A DNA stretch of 64,000 bases from Hondaea fermentalgiana (GCA_014084085.1 NPFB01000063.1:31734-95733); one strand, 5' to 3'. Counted from the stretch's first letter, positions 47,048 through 55,903 are shown. Notes: generated by a model not told the origin, from the letters alone. Program-made: numbers and translations.

Positions 47048-47696
47048 TGTTGGTGAAGCTCGGATGCTTGGCTGCTGAGTGGGTCGGCTGGCCAACTGAT
47101 GCGGCGCCAGCGAGACTTTACAATCTCGCTCTCGTGCGTCAGTCGCCATCAAGCGGGCCGCCGACCACAGGCGACGGAGAAGGCGGTGATGAATGGTCAG
47201 CAGCCCCCCCGCCCCCGCAGAACATCCCTGACCTCCCACACCTCTATCCCCAAACCACACCATTTGAAAACCGTGACTGGCGTTGGGTTGGGACGCTTGA
47301 GAAGGGCCTCTTCTTCAAGTTTTTCTGCTGCAAAGGAGCTCCTAGGCACGGCGGTAGCTGCGAACTGCCCTCTCAGGTCCGCCGTCTCCTTGCGGTCCTG
47401 CTGCTGCCCCGTCTTTCCTCCTTTTCCCCCGGGCGAGTGCCCTCATTTCATTGAAGCTTCAAAGCTCGCTACAATGCCCGAATAAAGTATTTTCGACTTT
47501 TTCTTGTCTTCTTGCCGTCATGGGCGGGAAATGAATGCAGTGGGACGCGGAGCGAGGCATCCTCAACACAGTGCGCTCGTGACCTCGCTCTTTGTGGCGC
47601 TTCTCGTGCGCGTCGTCGTGGCTTCGCGCCGCCTCGTGATTCATGCGTCTTTTTCTGCGGTGCGTCGCGTCGAGTTATCGAGTCTTTTGCAATAGC

Positions 47697-47854
47697 TTGC
47701 TCATTTCTTTCTTCTCCCGACTGCCTCGTGTTTCATACCTCCTTATCCCGTTTGTCCTCTACCACTGCACGCGTTTTGCTCATTTCTTTCTTCTCCCGAC
47801 TGCCTCGTGTTTCATTCCTCCTTATCCCGTTTGTCCTCTACCACTGCACGCGTT
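47697..47854 (+). repeat. 79 bp tandem duplication
   Basis: Two adjacent copies (47697-47775 and 47776-47854) beginning TTGCTCATTTC and ending CACTGCACGCGTT. They differ at one base (CATACC versus CATTCC), so the duplication is recent. Pyrimidine-rich, noncoding. Confidence 0.9.
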
Positions 47855-47988
47855 TGGCGGTGCACCGTGCACGGGCGCATGCTAGTGAGCCTGCCTCGCA
47901 CCTCCTGGACTCCATTTTTCAGTTTCTTTTGCACATCCTGGACAAGGCTTCACCGCGCGCGCCTCGCTTCTCACCGCGCCGAGGCGGA

Positions 47989-48019
<31 letters not shown>

Positions 48020-48212
48020 TCTGCGTCCAGCCGTTTCCGTCTGCGTCTGGCGGCGGAACGGCGCGGTGCGGCGAGGATGTGGAATCGATTTCGGTGCCAG
48101 CCTCTTCGCTTCGCCAACCAAGTGCCAGCGCCAGCGCCTCGCTTAAGCTACCAAGTGCCAATCAAGGCGCAGCACGTACCGGCAGCACGCCACATATTTG
48201 TCCGTCCGTCTA

Positions 48213-48214
<2 letters not shown>

Positions 48215-48267
<53 letters not shown>
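48215..48267 (+). repeat. (TGTC)n microsatellite, left arm
   Basis: About 13 TGTC units running directly into the N gap. Confidence 0.95.
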
Positions 48268-48367
48268 NNNNNNNNNNNNNNNNNNNNNNNNNNNNNNNNN
48301 NNNNNNNNNNNNNNNNNNNNNNNNNNNNNNNNNNNNNNNNNNNNNNNNNNNNNNNNNNNNNNNNNNN
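48268..48367. other. Assembly gap, 100 N
   Basis: Exactly 100 N flanked by the same TGTC repeat in the same phase class on both sides. Real length is unknown; the gap is most simply unresolved microsatellite. Confidence 0.98.
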
Positions 48368-48421
<54 letters not shown>

Positions 48422-48444
48422 CGGTCAGTCTGTCTGTCTGTCTG
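48368..48444 (+). repeat. (TGTC)n microsatellite, right arm
   Basis: About 13 TGTC units to 48420, a short interruption (ACGGTCAG), then four to five more units. Confidence 0.95.
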
Positions 48445-48933
48445 GCTGTGAATTAGAAGGCAGGTCTTTCACGCAGTGGAGGGGGAAAGAAAAATGTTTG
48501 GTTGATGTTGGTGAGTCGATTTCTACTTCAGCCATCGGGGCCACACGAGTGAGTATGAATGAATGAAGGAATGAAATGAATTCCGTCGACGGACCCGGCA
48601 GGAGCGGCGATTGCTTGCCGGATCATTTGCGCGAGGCTGGGGAATTGCGCTTGCCATGGTTGATCAAGCTGGCGCGATGCGGCCGATTGGGTAACATGCA
48701 CTTCTGCACACTGATTGCCCCGCTAGCCCGCAAAAGTCGGCTGCCGAGAATGGTCTCCATCGAGAGGCGGTGGCGACGCAGAACTTGCTGGCTGGTCGCA
48801 TTGGCTGGGTGGTGTGGCTGGTAGCTGTGGTTTGCTTTGCTTTGCGCCACAGCGCGTGCACGGCGGGACTGGGATACTTTACCCTTGAAAGAACCGGAGA
48901 ATGGCGGTGCGAATGCCTGGCCCGTGCAACCCA

Positions 48934-48971
48934 GACGCGACGCGACGCGATGCGACGCGACGCAATGCGAT
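48934..48971 (+). repeat. (GCGAC/GCGAT)n short tandem repeat
   Basis: Imperfect 5 bp units (ACGCG, ATGCG) in a row. Confidence 0.75.
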
Positions 48972-49449
48972 AGGATGCACTCCGCCTTGTGTTCTTGGGT
49001 TCCTTTCAACTTGCGCTCACGCCACGCCAGGCCTGGCTCGGCTGATCCGCGTCGCGGTGGTCCTCTGCTGGGGGGAATTTTGCGAGCGAGAGCTAGGAGT
49101 GGAGTGAGATTCTTCATGCACTGTCGAATTTATTCGTCAGCAAGGCAAGCCGGGGGCGCTCCCCGCCTGCTTGATCTCGCTTGCTGTTTGCTTGCTTGCT
49201 TGCTGTTTGCTTGCTTGCGTGCTTGCTTGCTTGCCCCGTGACCGACGCGCCGCGACTGGCCCTCGCGCGAACCCCTCTCTTCCGTCAAGCACGTCTTCAG
49301 TGCCAGTGCGTGCCGCGGCCGCGCTGCCTGGGAGTCCCCTCTCGTGCGACACGGTGACCACGCCGTGCCCTGCCGTGACATGCCGTGCCGTGCCGCGCCA
49401 CTCCACGCCTCGCCGCGTCCCGCTGTACCGCACCCGACGAAACGAACAA

Positions 49450-49477
49450 CGACCGACCGACCGACCGACCGACCGAC
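49450..49477 (+). repeat. (CGAC)n microsatellite
   Basis: Six to seven CGAC units. Confidence 0.85.
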
Positions 49478-49587
49478 GAACGCGGGCGCGTCGCAGACAC
49501 CTCGCGCCGCGCCGCGCGCGCCGCCGCGTGCCGTGCGTGCGTGCGTGCGCACGCGTCTGGGCCCACCCCGTGCGCCCATCCAGCCCC

Positions 49588-49589
<2 letters not shown>

Positions 49590-49618
<29 letters not shown>
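49590..49618 (+). repeat. (TTTC)n microsatellite
   Basis: Seven TTTC units; further diverged CTTT units continue to about 49650. Confidence 0.85.
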
Positions 49619-50033
49619 AGGCTTTCTTTTCTTTCTGGCTTTCTGCTTCTGCACGCAGTTGCTCTTCCCCGCCGTCGCGCCACTGTGGGGCAGCTGCCGC
49701 CGCTCCAGGCACCGTCGCTGCGGGCGCGGCGCCGCTGCGTGTGGGGGCAAAGAAGTGAGGTCCAGTGCCGGCGGCGCGCACCTGGAAGCTCCGCCGCGTC
49801 CATAGACAGACGCGCACCACAGCCCGCACGCGAGCGGGCGCGACAAGCCGGCCAGGCAAGCACGCACGCACGCAGCCAGAGCCAGGGCCAGCGCCTCCCG
49901 CCCGGCCTCCCGGCACGGCCCCTGCGGCCGGTGCCTGGCTGCGCGGCCGGCCGCCCCGCGAGGGGTCCTCGCGGGCCAGCCGCGGCTGCCAGCGGCCCAC
50001 GGAAGCGAGAAGCTGCAGCGCGAGCGACGATCA

Positions 50034-50053
50034 ATCGATCGATTGATCAATCG
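50034..50053. promoter_or_regulatory. 20 bp shared element, copy 1 (upstream of GFAT)
   Basis: ATCGATCGATTGATCAATCG, identical to 55884-55903. It contains the imperfect inverted pair CGATTGATCAATCG (a 14 bp perfect palindrome). Located 403 bp before the GFAT start. Confidence 0.4.
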
Positions 50054-50455
50054 ACTGACGGCCGCGACTCGCGTAGAACTGGCGACGGACGACTCACTTG
50101 CACGCTCCCCCCCCTGTGCCTACCAGAGAGAAATCCCAGCGACGAGAGCAGCGGCGCCTCTTTTCCCCTTGCTTCTTCCCTCACGGCTTGACTTGGGCCC
50201 TCTCTCCCAGGCGGACGGCCGGCACGCGGCGGCGGCAGCTCCAGCCAGCAAACTTGAAACTCGCTTGCTCGCTCGCACGCACGCACGCCCGCCCGCCTTC
50301 AGGACGCGAGGCCGTGAGCAGAGAATTATTGCACGAGCAGAGTAGTAGTTCAAGCAGCGAGCGGCAGGCAAGCAAAGCAAGCAGGCAGCGAGGTCGAGCC
50401 GAGTCAAGGGCTTCTCGCGAGTCTAGGGGACAAACACAAACAAAAGAGAGCAACA

Positions 50456-52519
50456 ATGTGCGGGATTATCGCCTCGCTCATGGCCGGCGACCAGACGGTC
50501 GCCGTGGCCCTCGAGGGACTTCGCCGCATGGAATACCGAGGCTACGACTCAGCTGGTGTCGCGTGCATCCCGAATCTCGAAAGGACTCTCGAGGTAGAGA
50601 AGAAAAAGGGCAAGGTCATCAACCTCTCCAGCGCCGTGGCTGGTCGCCCCTCCTTCAAGGACGCCAGCGTCGCTGTCGCACACACCCGCTGGGCCACCCA
50701 TGGCCCGCCCACCGACCGCAACTCGCATCCGCATTGCTCAAACGACAACAAAATCGCCATCGTCCACAATGGCATCATTGAGAACTACCAGCAGCTCAAG
50801 GAGGAACTCCAATCCGTCGGCTACGACTTTGTCAGCGACACCGACAGCGAGATCCTCGCCGTCCTCATTCGCCACCAGCAGCTCCAGGATCCCGAGCTCC
50901 CGCTCGAAGCGGCCGTCAGCCTCGCTCTCGCCGAGTGCAACGGTGCCTGGGCCGTCTGCGTCATCGATGAGGCCAACCCGGACATTCTCGTCGGCGCGCG
51001 CAAGGGATCTCCCCTCATCCTCGGCCGCAGCCGCGATGGCCTTATGCTTGCCTCCGATGCCACCGCTGTGGCCGGCATCGCCGACGAGGTCATCTACCTT
51101 GAGGAAGACGACGTCGTCACCTGCACGCGCGAGCCCATCTCCGGCGAATACTCGTACTCGATTGGTTCCATGGCCGACCACCACTTTTCCGACTACAGCT
51201 CTGACAGCTGCGAGTCCATCTCTTCCGGTACATCGAGCGAGTCCAAGCCGTCCCTCGAGTCTGTCACCTCGGAGGGCATGCTCGGCAACCGCCCCATCGC
51301 CGCCCGCGCGCGCTCCATGAAGAAGCTCTTTCGCCGCTCCACCTCAACGCCCCGCGTCGAGCGCAGCCCTGTCCAGCTCAACATGAAGGTTGAGACCATC
51401 CAGAAGAACGGATACAAGCACTTCATGCTCAAAGAGATCATGGAGCAGCCCAAGGTTCTTCGCGAGTGCCTCCGCTCGCGCATCAACGAGCAGACCGGCT
51501 TTCTTCAGCTCCCCTCCCTCGACAATGTCATGGACCGCATCCTCGCTGCCCGTCGCATCATCATTTGCGCCTGCGGCACCAGCTGGCACTCTGGCCTTGT
51601 CGGCGAGTACCTCATCGAGGGCCTCGGTCGCATCCCTGTCGAGGTCGAGTACGCGTCCGAATTTCGCTACCGCTCCCCTCTTCTCTTCAAGGACGATGTC
51701 GTCATTGTCACGTCCCAGTCCGGGGAGACCGCCGACACCCTCGAGGCTATTCGCATTGCCAACAAGGCGGGCGCGCTCACTCTTGGCATTGTCAACGTGG
51801 TTGGTTCCTCCATCGCTCGCGAGACCAGCGCCGTCGTCTACCTTCAGGTTGGACCCGAAATTGGCGTTGCCAGCACCAAGGCTTTCACCGGCCAGGTCCT
51901 GGTTCTCACCATGCTTGCCGTCATTCTGGGCCACCGCAATGGCAACATCACCGATGCCGAGGCTCTCGACTACGCGCGCCAGGTTCAGGAGATCCCCGAC
52001 AAGGTCGCAGAGATTCTCACCCCTGAAAACCTCGCTTCCCTCAAGCGCCTTTCCGCATCTCTCCGCTACGCCAAGAACTTTCTCTACCTCGGTCGCGGCT
52101 TCAACTTTCCCGTTGCTCTCGAGTCTGCGCTCAAGCTCAAGGAAGTCAGCTACGTTCACGCCGAGGGCTACCCGGCCGCTGAGATGAAACACGGTCCCAT
52201 TTCTCTTATTGACCAACAGATGCCTGTCTGCGTCATCGCACCAAAACGCCACCACGAGGGTAACTACGAAAAGGTCCGCTCCAACATTCAAGAGGTTGTC
52301 GCTCGCTCTGGCAATGTTATTGCCATCACGGATGAGGATGGCCGTGCCGATCTCGCGACGCTCGCAGAACACGTCATGGTTGTTCCCTCCACCGCCGAGT
52401 GGCTCTCCCCGCTGGTGTCCTGCATCCCGCTGCAGCTCCTTTCCTACTGGATCGCCGACTACCGTGGCTGCGAGATCGATTCACCGCGCAACTTGGCCAA
52501 GAGTGTCACTGTCGAGTAA
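50456..52519 (+). CDS. GFPT: Glutamine:fructose-6-phosphate aminotransferase (isomerizing), GFAT
   Basis: 687 aa. It begins MCGIIASLMAG, leaving the N-terminal nucleophile Cys after Met removal. The glutaminase domain (2-~226) has RMEYRGYDSAGVA, HTRWATHG and HNGIIENY. The SIS isomerase half begins at KHFMLKEIMEQP (~321), with ACGTSWHSG (~372-380), TSQSGETADT (~419-428) and the second SIS domain with HAEGYPAAEMKHGPISLI; it ends DSPRNLAKSVTVE as the family does. It makes glucosamine-6-phosphate, the committed step to UDP-GlcNAc for glycoproteins, GPI anchors and wall or scale polysaccharide. Between the halves (~227-305) lies a Ser-rich insert ending KKLFRRSTSTPR, with RRST-type basophilic kinase sites where animal GFATs are PKA-regulated; regulation here is inferred. 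C-biased third positions suggest high expression. Confidence 0.97.
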   Translation: MCGIIASLMAGDQTVAVALEGLRRMEYRGYDSAGVACIPNLERTLEVEKKKGKVINLSSAVAGRPSFKDASVAVAHTRWATHGPPTDRNSHPHCSNDNKIAIVHNGIIENYQQLKEELQSVGYDFVSDTDSEILAVLIRHQQLQDPELPLEAAVSLALAECNGAWAVCVIDEANPDILVGARKGSPLILGRSRDGLMLASDATAVAGIADEVIYLEEDDVVTCTREPISGEYSYSIGSMADHHFSDYSSDSCESISSGTSSESKPSLESVTSEGMLGNRPIAARARSMKKLFRRSTSTPRVERSPVQLNMKVETIQKNGYKHFMLKEIMEQPKVLRECLRSRINEQTGFLQLPSLDNVMDRILAARRIIICACGTSWHSGLVGEYLIEGLGRIPVEVEYASEFRYRSPLLFKDDVVIVTSQSGETADTLEAIRIANKAGALTLGIVNVVGSSIARETSAVVYLQVGPEIGVASTKAFTGQVLVLTMLAVILGHRNGNITDAEALDYARQVQEIPDKVAEILTPENLASLKRLSASLRYAKNFLYLGRGFNFPVALESALKLKEVSYVHAEGYPAAEMKHGPISLIDQQMPVCVIAPKRHHEGNYEKVRSNIQEVVARSGNVIAITDEDGRADLATLAEHVMVVPSTAEWLSPLVSCIPLQLLSYWIADYRGCEIDSPRNLAKSVTVE

Positions 52520-53433
52520 ACTGCTCGTTTTGCGCGCCATCTCGTCCCGAGACAATATCTGTATCCCCTGTTCCCTGTTCAAGCCCTTTGTAGTTTTTCC
52601 CCCTCTTCATCCTATGAATCTGAATCTCTCTCTCTTTTTTCCTCATCTATTTGGGCCTATCCTTTTCCTTGCACCGCGCTCCACGCGCGAAAGAGATAAG
52701 GCGATCATCATGCGCAGCAGAGTTGACTGTGATTTCCAATGACGCCAGCACAAAGACAAGTTTCTTCTGGAATTCAGGCCGACCAAAAAACAACAAGCAA
52801 ACAAACAGAAACGATTGCAACAATGACGAGATCGCGAGCAAGGAGGCTAGATCTTCACCTTGTGGTGCATTCGACAATGAGTCAAGGCTCCTCGCACAAC
52901 TTCAAGTGTGCGGTTCCTCGCACAACTTCAAGTGCGAACGTCCATGTATTTATTTTCGGGTAACACAAGAATTGCTCTTCTTTGCAAGCTTGCAACAAAT
53001 GCAAAGGCGCGTCTCTTTTCGCACTTGTCAATTTTTGATGCGATGTGTTGCGTTGTGTTGGCCTAGAGTTGTCTTGTGTGTGTGTTGTTCATTTGATTTT
53101 AATCATTTTCTCAGCTTTGCTCTCGCATCAGCCACTGTGGACTCAACGAACAAAAGATACGAGAGTGTGGCAGTCAGCAGCGAGCGTGCAAGCACGAAAT
53201 ACATAGCCGCCAGCCTGCCTGCTTGCTTGCCTGCCTGCCGCGAGCACGCAAGCGCGAGCGCACGCAAGCGCGCTCCTCGGTCCTGTTGCCGCCCTGTCCG
53301 CTCACCCTGCGCGCCGCGTCAGAGCACACACGCGCGCACGCCCGCACGCCCGTTTTCCCCGTTGGCGCATCCGAAGCGCCGCGACGGCCGAGCAGCGAAC
53401 CGAGGGAAAAAGAAGGGCACGAAGCTCGCAAGC
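52520..53433. other. Intergenic region GFAT / RP2-clathrin light chain fusion
   Basis: 914 bp between two plus-strand genes. It holds the GFAT 3' end, a 20 bp direct repeat (52889, 52915), a T/G-rich stretch (~53020-53110), and a GC-rich leader with GCTTGCTTGCC and GCGCACGC runs. A frame open from 52651 runs into the next gene but its sequence before 53434 is not protein-like. Confidence 0.55.
52889..52934 (+). repeat. 20 bp direct repeat, period 26
   Basis: TCCTCGCACAACTTCAAGTG occurs at 52889-52908 and 52915-52934, exact copies with a 6 bp spacer. Confidence 0.85.
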
Positions 53434-54888
53434 ATGGGCACGGTGACCACGCCCGACGGCAAGGAGTTTAGCGACCCGCGCGAATACAGGCGGTACCTGT
53501 TCGAGCACTATTATAGCTTTCGCAACCGGAGCGATGAGACGCTCACCAAGGTCCCCGGCGAGGTGAACGGCGAGGAGTTCCATCTCGATGGACTCACCGA
53601 CTGTACGGTGACCATCCTCGACGTGACCAATCGCGTCGTCGTGTCAGACCTCACCAATTGCCACGTCTTTCTCGGCCCCTCCAAAGAGTCCGTCATGCTT
53701 CGCAAGTGCAAAGACTGCACCTTTACCGTGGCCTGCAAGGACCTTCGTGTGAATTCCTGTAGCGAGTGCACCTTGCGCGCGTTTACGCCAATGCCCGTGC
53801 AGCTCGACGACTCCCACCACATCAAGGTTGGCACTTTCAATGGCGCCTACTCGGGTCTCACCTCGCACTTTCAGGCTGTCGGACTCGACGCCTCCCAGGG
53901 CGCCGCCGTCAAGGTCAAGGATTTTAGCGAGCGTGACAAGGAGCTGCCCCAGCCGCACTTCCAGCAGCTTTCCGCATCAGATGAAGAGACCCTCGGTCCG
54001 TGGGAGGTCCAGCTCGAAAACGCGCAAGGGCCTCCGGAAAACCCGCTCAAGCCAACGTGCGACCCGGCGCCCCCTCCCCCGTGCCCGTTTCCCATCCCGG
54101 ATCCCCACGCCACCTTTGAGGGCCCAGATGCTAGCAATGCTGCTGCCTCTGTTGCCTCTTCTGTCGGTGATGGCAGTGGCACCGCGGCTCCGTCAGAGGC
54201 GCAAGAATCGTCCCAGTTCACGCCGGAAACCTTTGAAGACGACCCGTTCGGTTCGTCTGATCGTGTCGAAAATGCCGAACAGCCTGCAAACGCTGGCGAA
54301 GCCCCCGTCGATGACTTCTTCGCCCAGGAAGACCCGCAGCAAATCCAGCAGCCAGAGGAGCAGGCACAGTATCAAGATTTTGGTGCCCAGCCCGATGCAG
54401 CGCAGATCCCCGCCGAGGCTCCCTACGCCCCCATGGAGACAGCCGCAACCACCACCCAATCATCCGAGGCCGCTCCTGCGCCATCCGAGGCCGCTCCTGC
54501 GCCATCCTCGTCAGACTTCATGGCGGACTCTGACGAAACGGACGCTCGCGAAGCCTGGGAGGCTCAGTTTGCGGAGCGTATCAAGGCCAAGGATCAGGAG
54601 GCCGCAGAACTTCAAGCTCAAATGCAAGAAAAGGCCGATGAGGAGCTCGATGAGCTTTACGCTGAGCGCACCAACAAGAATGCCATTCGGTACACTTCAA
54701 ACCGTGAAGCTGAGGGCGCTCTACTCCAAGAAGCCGAAGACAGCGCCGTTTCAGACGAAGATGCGCCCAACTGGGCTCGCATTGTCTCGCTCATTGACAT
54801 TAATGCAAAGGACAAGTCGGACGAGCTGAATCTTGACCGCATGAAGAACCTCATTATCCAGCTCAAGAACACTACAAAGCAACAATAA
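53434..54888 (+). CDS. RP2-like TBCC domain fused to clathrin light chain
   Basis: 484 aa from ATG 53434. N-terminus: MGTVTTPDGKEF, a possible N-myristoylation start, then DPREYRRYLFEHYYSF. A C-CAP/TBCC beta-helix domain (~38-160) of RP2 type follows: LTKVPGEVNGEEF, TNCHVFLGPSKESVMLRKCKDC and ACKDLRVNSC. R105 matches the arginine finger of RP2 and TBCC, but the two Gln that precede it in RP2 are Lys-Asp. A Pro/Ala/Glu-rich disordered region (~185-365) contains FEDDPFGSSDR and DDFFAQED, like the acidic N-terminal part of clathrin light chains. Residues ~368-480 are a clathrin light chain heavy-chain-binding helix and C-terminus: REAWEAQFAERIKAKD, ADEELDELYAERTNKN and NWARIVSLIDINAKDK...DRMKNLIIQLKN. 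RP2 is a GAP for ARL3; TBCC acts on tubulin. The fusion suggests an ARL/tubulin-regulatory module carried on clathrin coats. Confidence 0.88.
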   Translation: MGTVTTPDGKEFSDPREYRRYLFEHYYSFRNRSDETLTKVPGEVNGEEFHLDGLTDCTVTILDVTNRVVVSDLTNCHVFLGPSKESVMLRKCKDCTFTVACKDLRVNSCSECTLRAFTPMPVQLDDSHHIKVGTFNGAYSGLTSHFQAVGLDASQGAAVKVKDFSERDKELPQPHFQQLSASDEETLGPWEVQLENAQGPPENPLKPTCDPAPPPPCPFPIPDPHATFEGPDASNAAASVASSVGDGSGTAAPSEAQESSQFTPETFEDDPFGSSDRVENAEQPANAGEAPVDDFFAQEDPQQIQQPEEQAQYQDFGAQPDAAQIPAEAPYAPMETAATTTQSSEAAPAPSEAAPAPSSSDFMADSDETDAREAWEAQFAERIKAKDQEAAELQAQMQEKADEELDELYAERTNKNAIRYTSNREAEGALLQEAEDSAVSDEDAPNWARIVSLIDINAKDKSDELNLDRMKNLIIQLKNTTKQQ

Positions 54889-54889
54889 A
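54884..54889 (+). terminator. AATAAA overlapping the stop codon of the RP2-clathrin gene
   Basis: The coding end reads CAA CAA TAA A; the stop TAA (54886-54888) lies inside AATAAA. Candidate poly(A) signal. Confidence 0.4.
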
Positions 54890-55025
54890 ATCCTTTCCTA
54901 TATTTTGAAGAAAAAAAATGGGCGATTTCGTTGGCGCCTGCCTGGCTAGTTTGTCATCATTCGTTGTTTTATCTCTTTTTCAACGTTACCTTCAGCCAAA
55001 GGAACCTGCGTCGACCCTAAAAGAC

Positions 55026-55780
55026 TCATCGCTGCTTCTTTGATGCCGCTGGAAACATCGCCGTGCCAAGGAAAACGCCAACGCCCGATCCAAGGCAGAA
55101 ACCCGCGAAGGCGCCGTACACAATGGTGGCGGGCCAGGCCTGCCAAGGTCGATCCCAGTCCAATGGGATGGGCAGAGCGCCCAGCCACGCTCCAGCCAAG
55201 GTCCCAAACGCCTGAGCGAGCAGAATGCGGTCCACTGCCGTTTCACTTTGTAAGTTGATAAAGAAATCAGCGAATTCGTGGCCCATTGCACTTGCATCAG
55301 ATGATCGAGTGGATATCCACGCAAAAGGAGTCACTGCAAGATTTGCTAGAAGTGCTGCGCACAGGAATGTACGGCCTGCCATCCTACGTAAAGGCATACA
55401 TGTGTTAGGTCATCATGGTAAATGGTCCACAACAAGCACGAAGTCTCCACGAATGTATCGTGCGCAAAATTTACTTACTGTACGAAGGGTGCGCCAAAGA
55501 GCACCAACACCGCATGCAAGATACATGTCCCTGCGACTTGCGTTGCGATCGTCTGCACGATAAACGTGCGCGCCGTTTCGCCGCTCTTCGCATACCCAGC
55601 GTGTCGCGGCCAGAGCCCATAGAACCAGCAAGCTCGCGTCAACGTGACCAGAAAGACCGCCACCTCCAAATATTCCACAGGGTTTTCCTCGACGGCATGG
55701 CCCAGCAGCACGCGCGGCGCCAGCGCCACGCTCGCCGCCGTCCACGCCGCGTCTCCGCCCGCCCACGCCGCCGCGCGCAT
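55026..55780 (-). CDS. PIGF: PIG-F, GPI-anchor ethanolamine-phosphate transferase partner (two exons)
   Basis: Exon 1 is 55780-55479 and exon 2 is 55383-55026, giving 219 aa, the same length as human PIG-F as I recall. The intron (55478-55384) begins GTAAGT and ends TTTACGTAG, splitting a Gln codon; the joined frame runs LFGAPFVQ to MAGRTFL. Exon 1 ends HAVLVLFGAPF, and exon 2 carries the family block GAWLGALPIPLDWDRPWQAWPATI followed by YGAFAGFCLG. About six hydrophobic segments. PIG-F is a polytopic ER membrane protein that stabilises PIG-O and PIG-G, which add ethanolamine phosphate to GPI mannoses. The neighbour GFAT feeds UDP-GlcNAc to the first GPI step, but the proximity may be chance. 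Without the splice, both exons look like small unrelated frames. Confidence 0.88.
55384..55478 (-). other. Spliceosomal intron in PIG-F, 95 bp
   Basis: Donor GTAAGT at 55478-55473 and acceptor TAG at 55386-55384 on the minus strand. An in-frame stop occurs immediately if it is not removed. It is the only intron in the window I can demonstrate. Confidence 0.85.
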
Positions 55781-55883
55781 CTTCTCGTTATAGGCTCTCT
55801 GCGCTTGCTCTCGATCGTTGCTTTTTGTACCACAGAGGTCCTACAATGAACTTCGAGGCCGCCGCGCATCGTGACATCGATCG

Positions 55884-55903
55884 ATCGATCGATTGATCAA
55901 TCG
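55884..55903. promoter_or_regulatory. 20 bp shared element, copy 2 (upstream of PIG-F)
   Basis: Identical to 50034-50053, here preceded by an additional GATC run; 104 bp upstream of the PIG-F ATG. Confidence 0.4.

Larger units (their letters stand above)
43401..50455. other. 7 kb gene-free, repeat-rich interval
   Basis: Between NF-YC and GFAT no reading frame resembles a protein family; all long frames are low-complexity or cross microsatellites. The content changes along its length: a decayed ~70 bp tandem array (43.69-44.39 kb), a poly-C/CT tract (44.68 kb), a thrice-repeated 26-mer (44.8-45.15 kb), GGTT/GACC/GGCT microsatellites (45.4-47.05 kb), a 79 bp duplication (47.7 kb), GTGC and TGTC arrays with the N gap (48.0-48.44 kb), GCGAC, GCTT, CGAC and TTTC arrays (48.9-49.62 kb), then the GC-rich GFAT leader. 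It may be a silent intergenic block, a repeat-driven chromosomal landmark or a home for noncoding RNA. Confidence 0.6.

Noticed and set aside
47512..48456. 314-codon frame running through the N gap (SVCLSVCLS repeats)
   Set aside because: The protein is the translation of the TGTC microsatellite and 100 unknown bases; not a gene.
49130..50050. 306-codon minus-strand frame upstream of GFAT
   Set aside because: Built from CGAC, GTGC and TTTC arrays; no domain, three frames open at once.
50456..55780. GFAT, RP2-clathrin fusion and PIG-F as a functional GPI/glycan cluster
   Set aside because: The fusion gene lies between them and has no glycan role; eukaryotic neighbours are not operonic and two related genes nearby can be chance.
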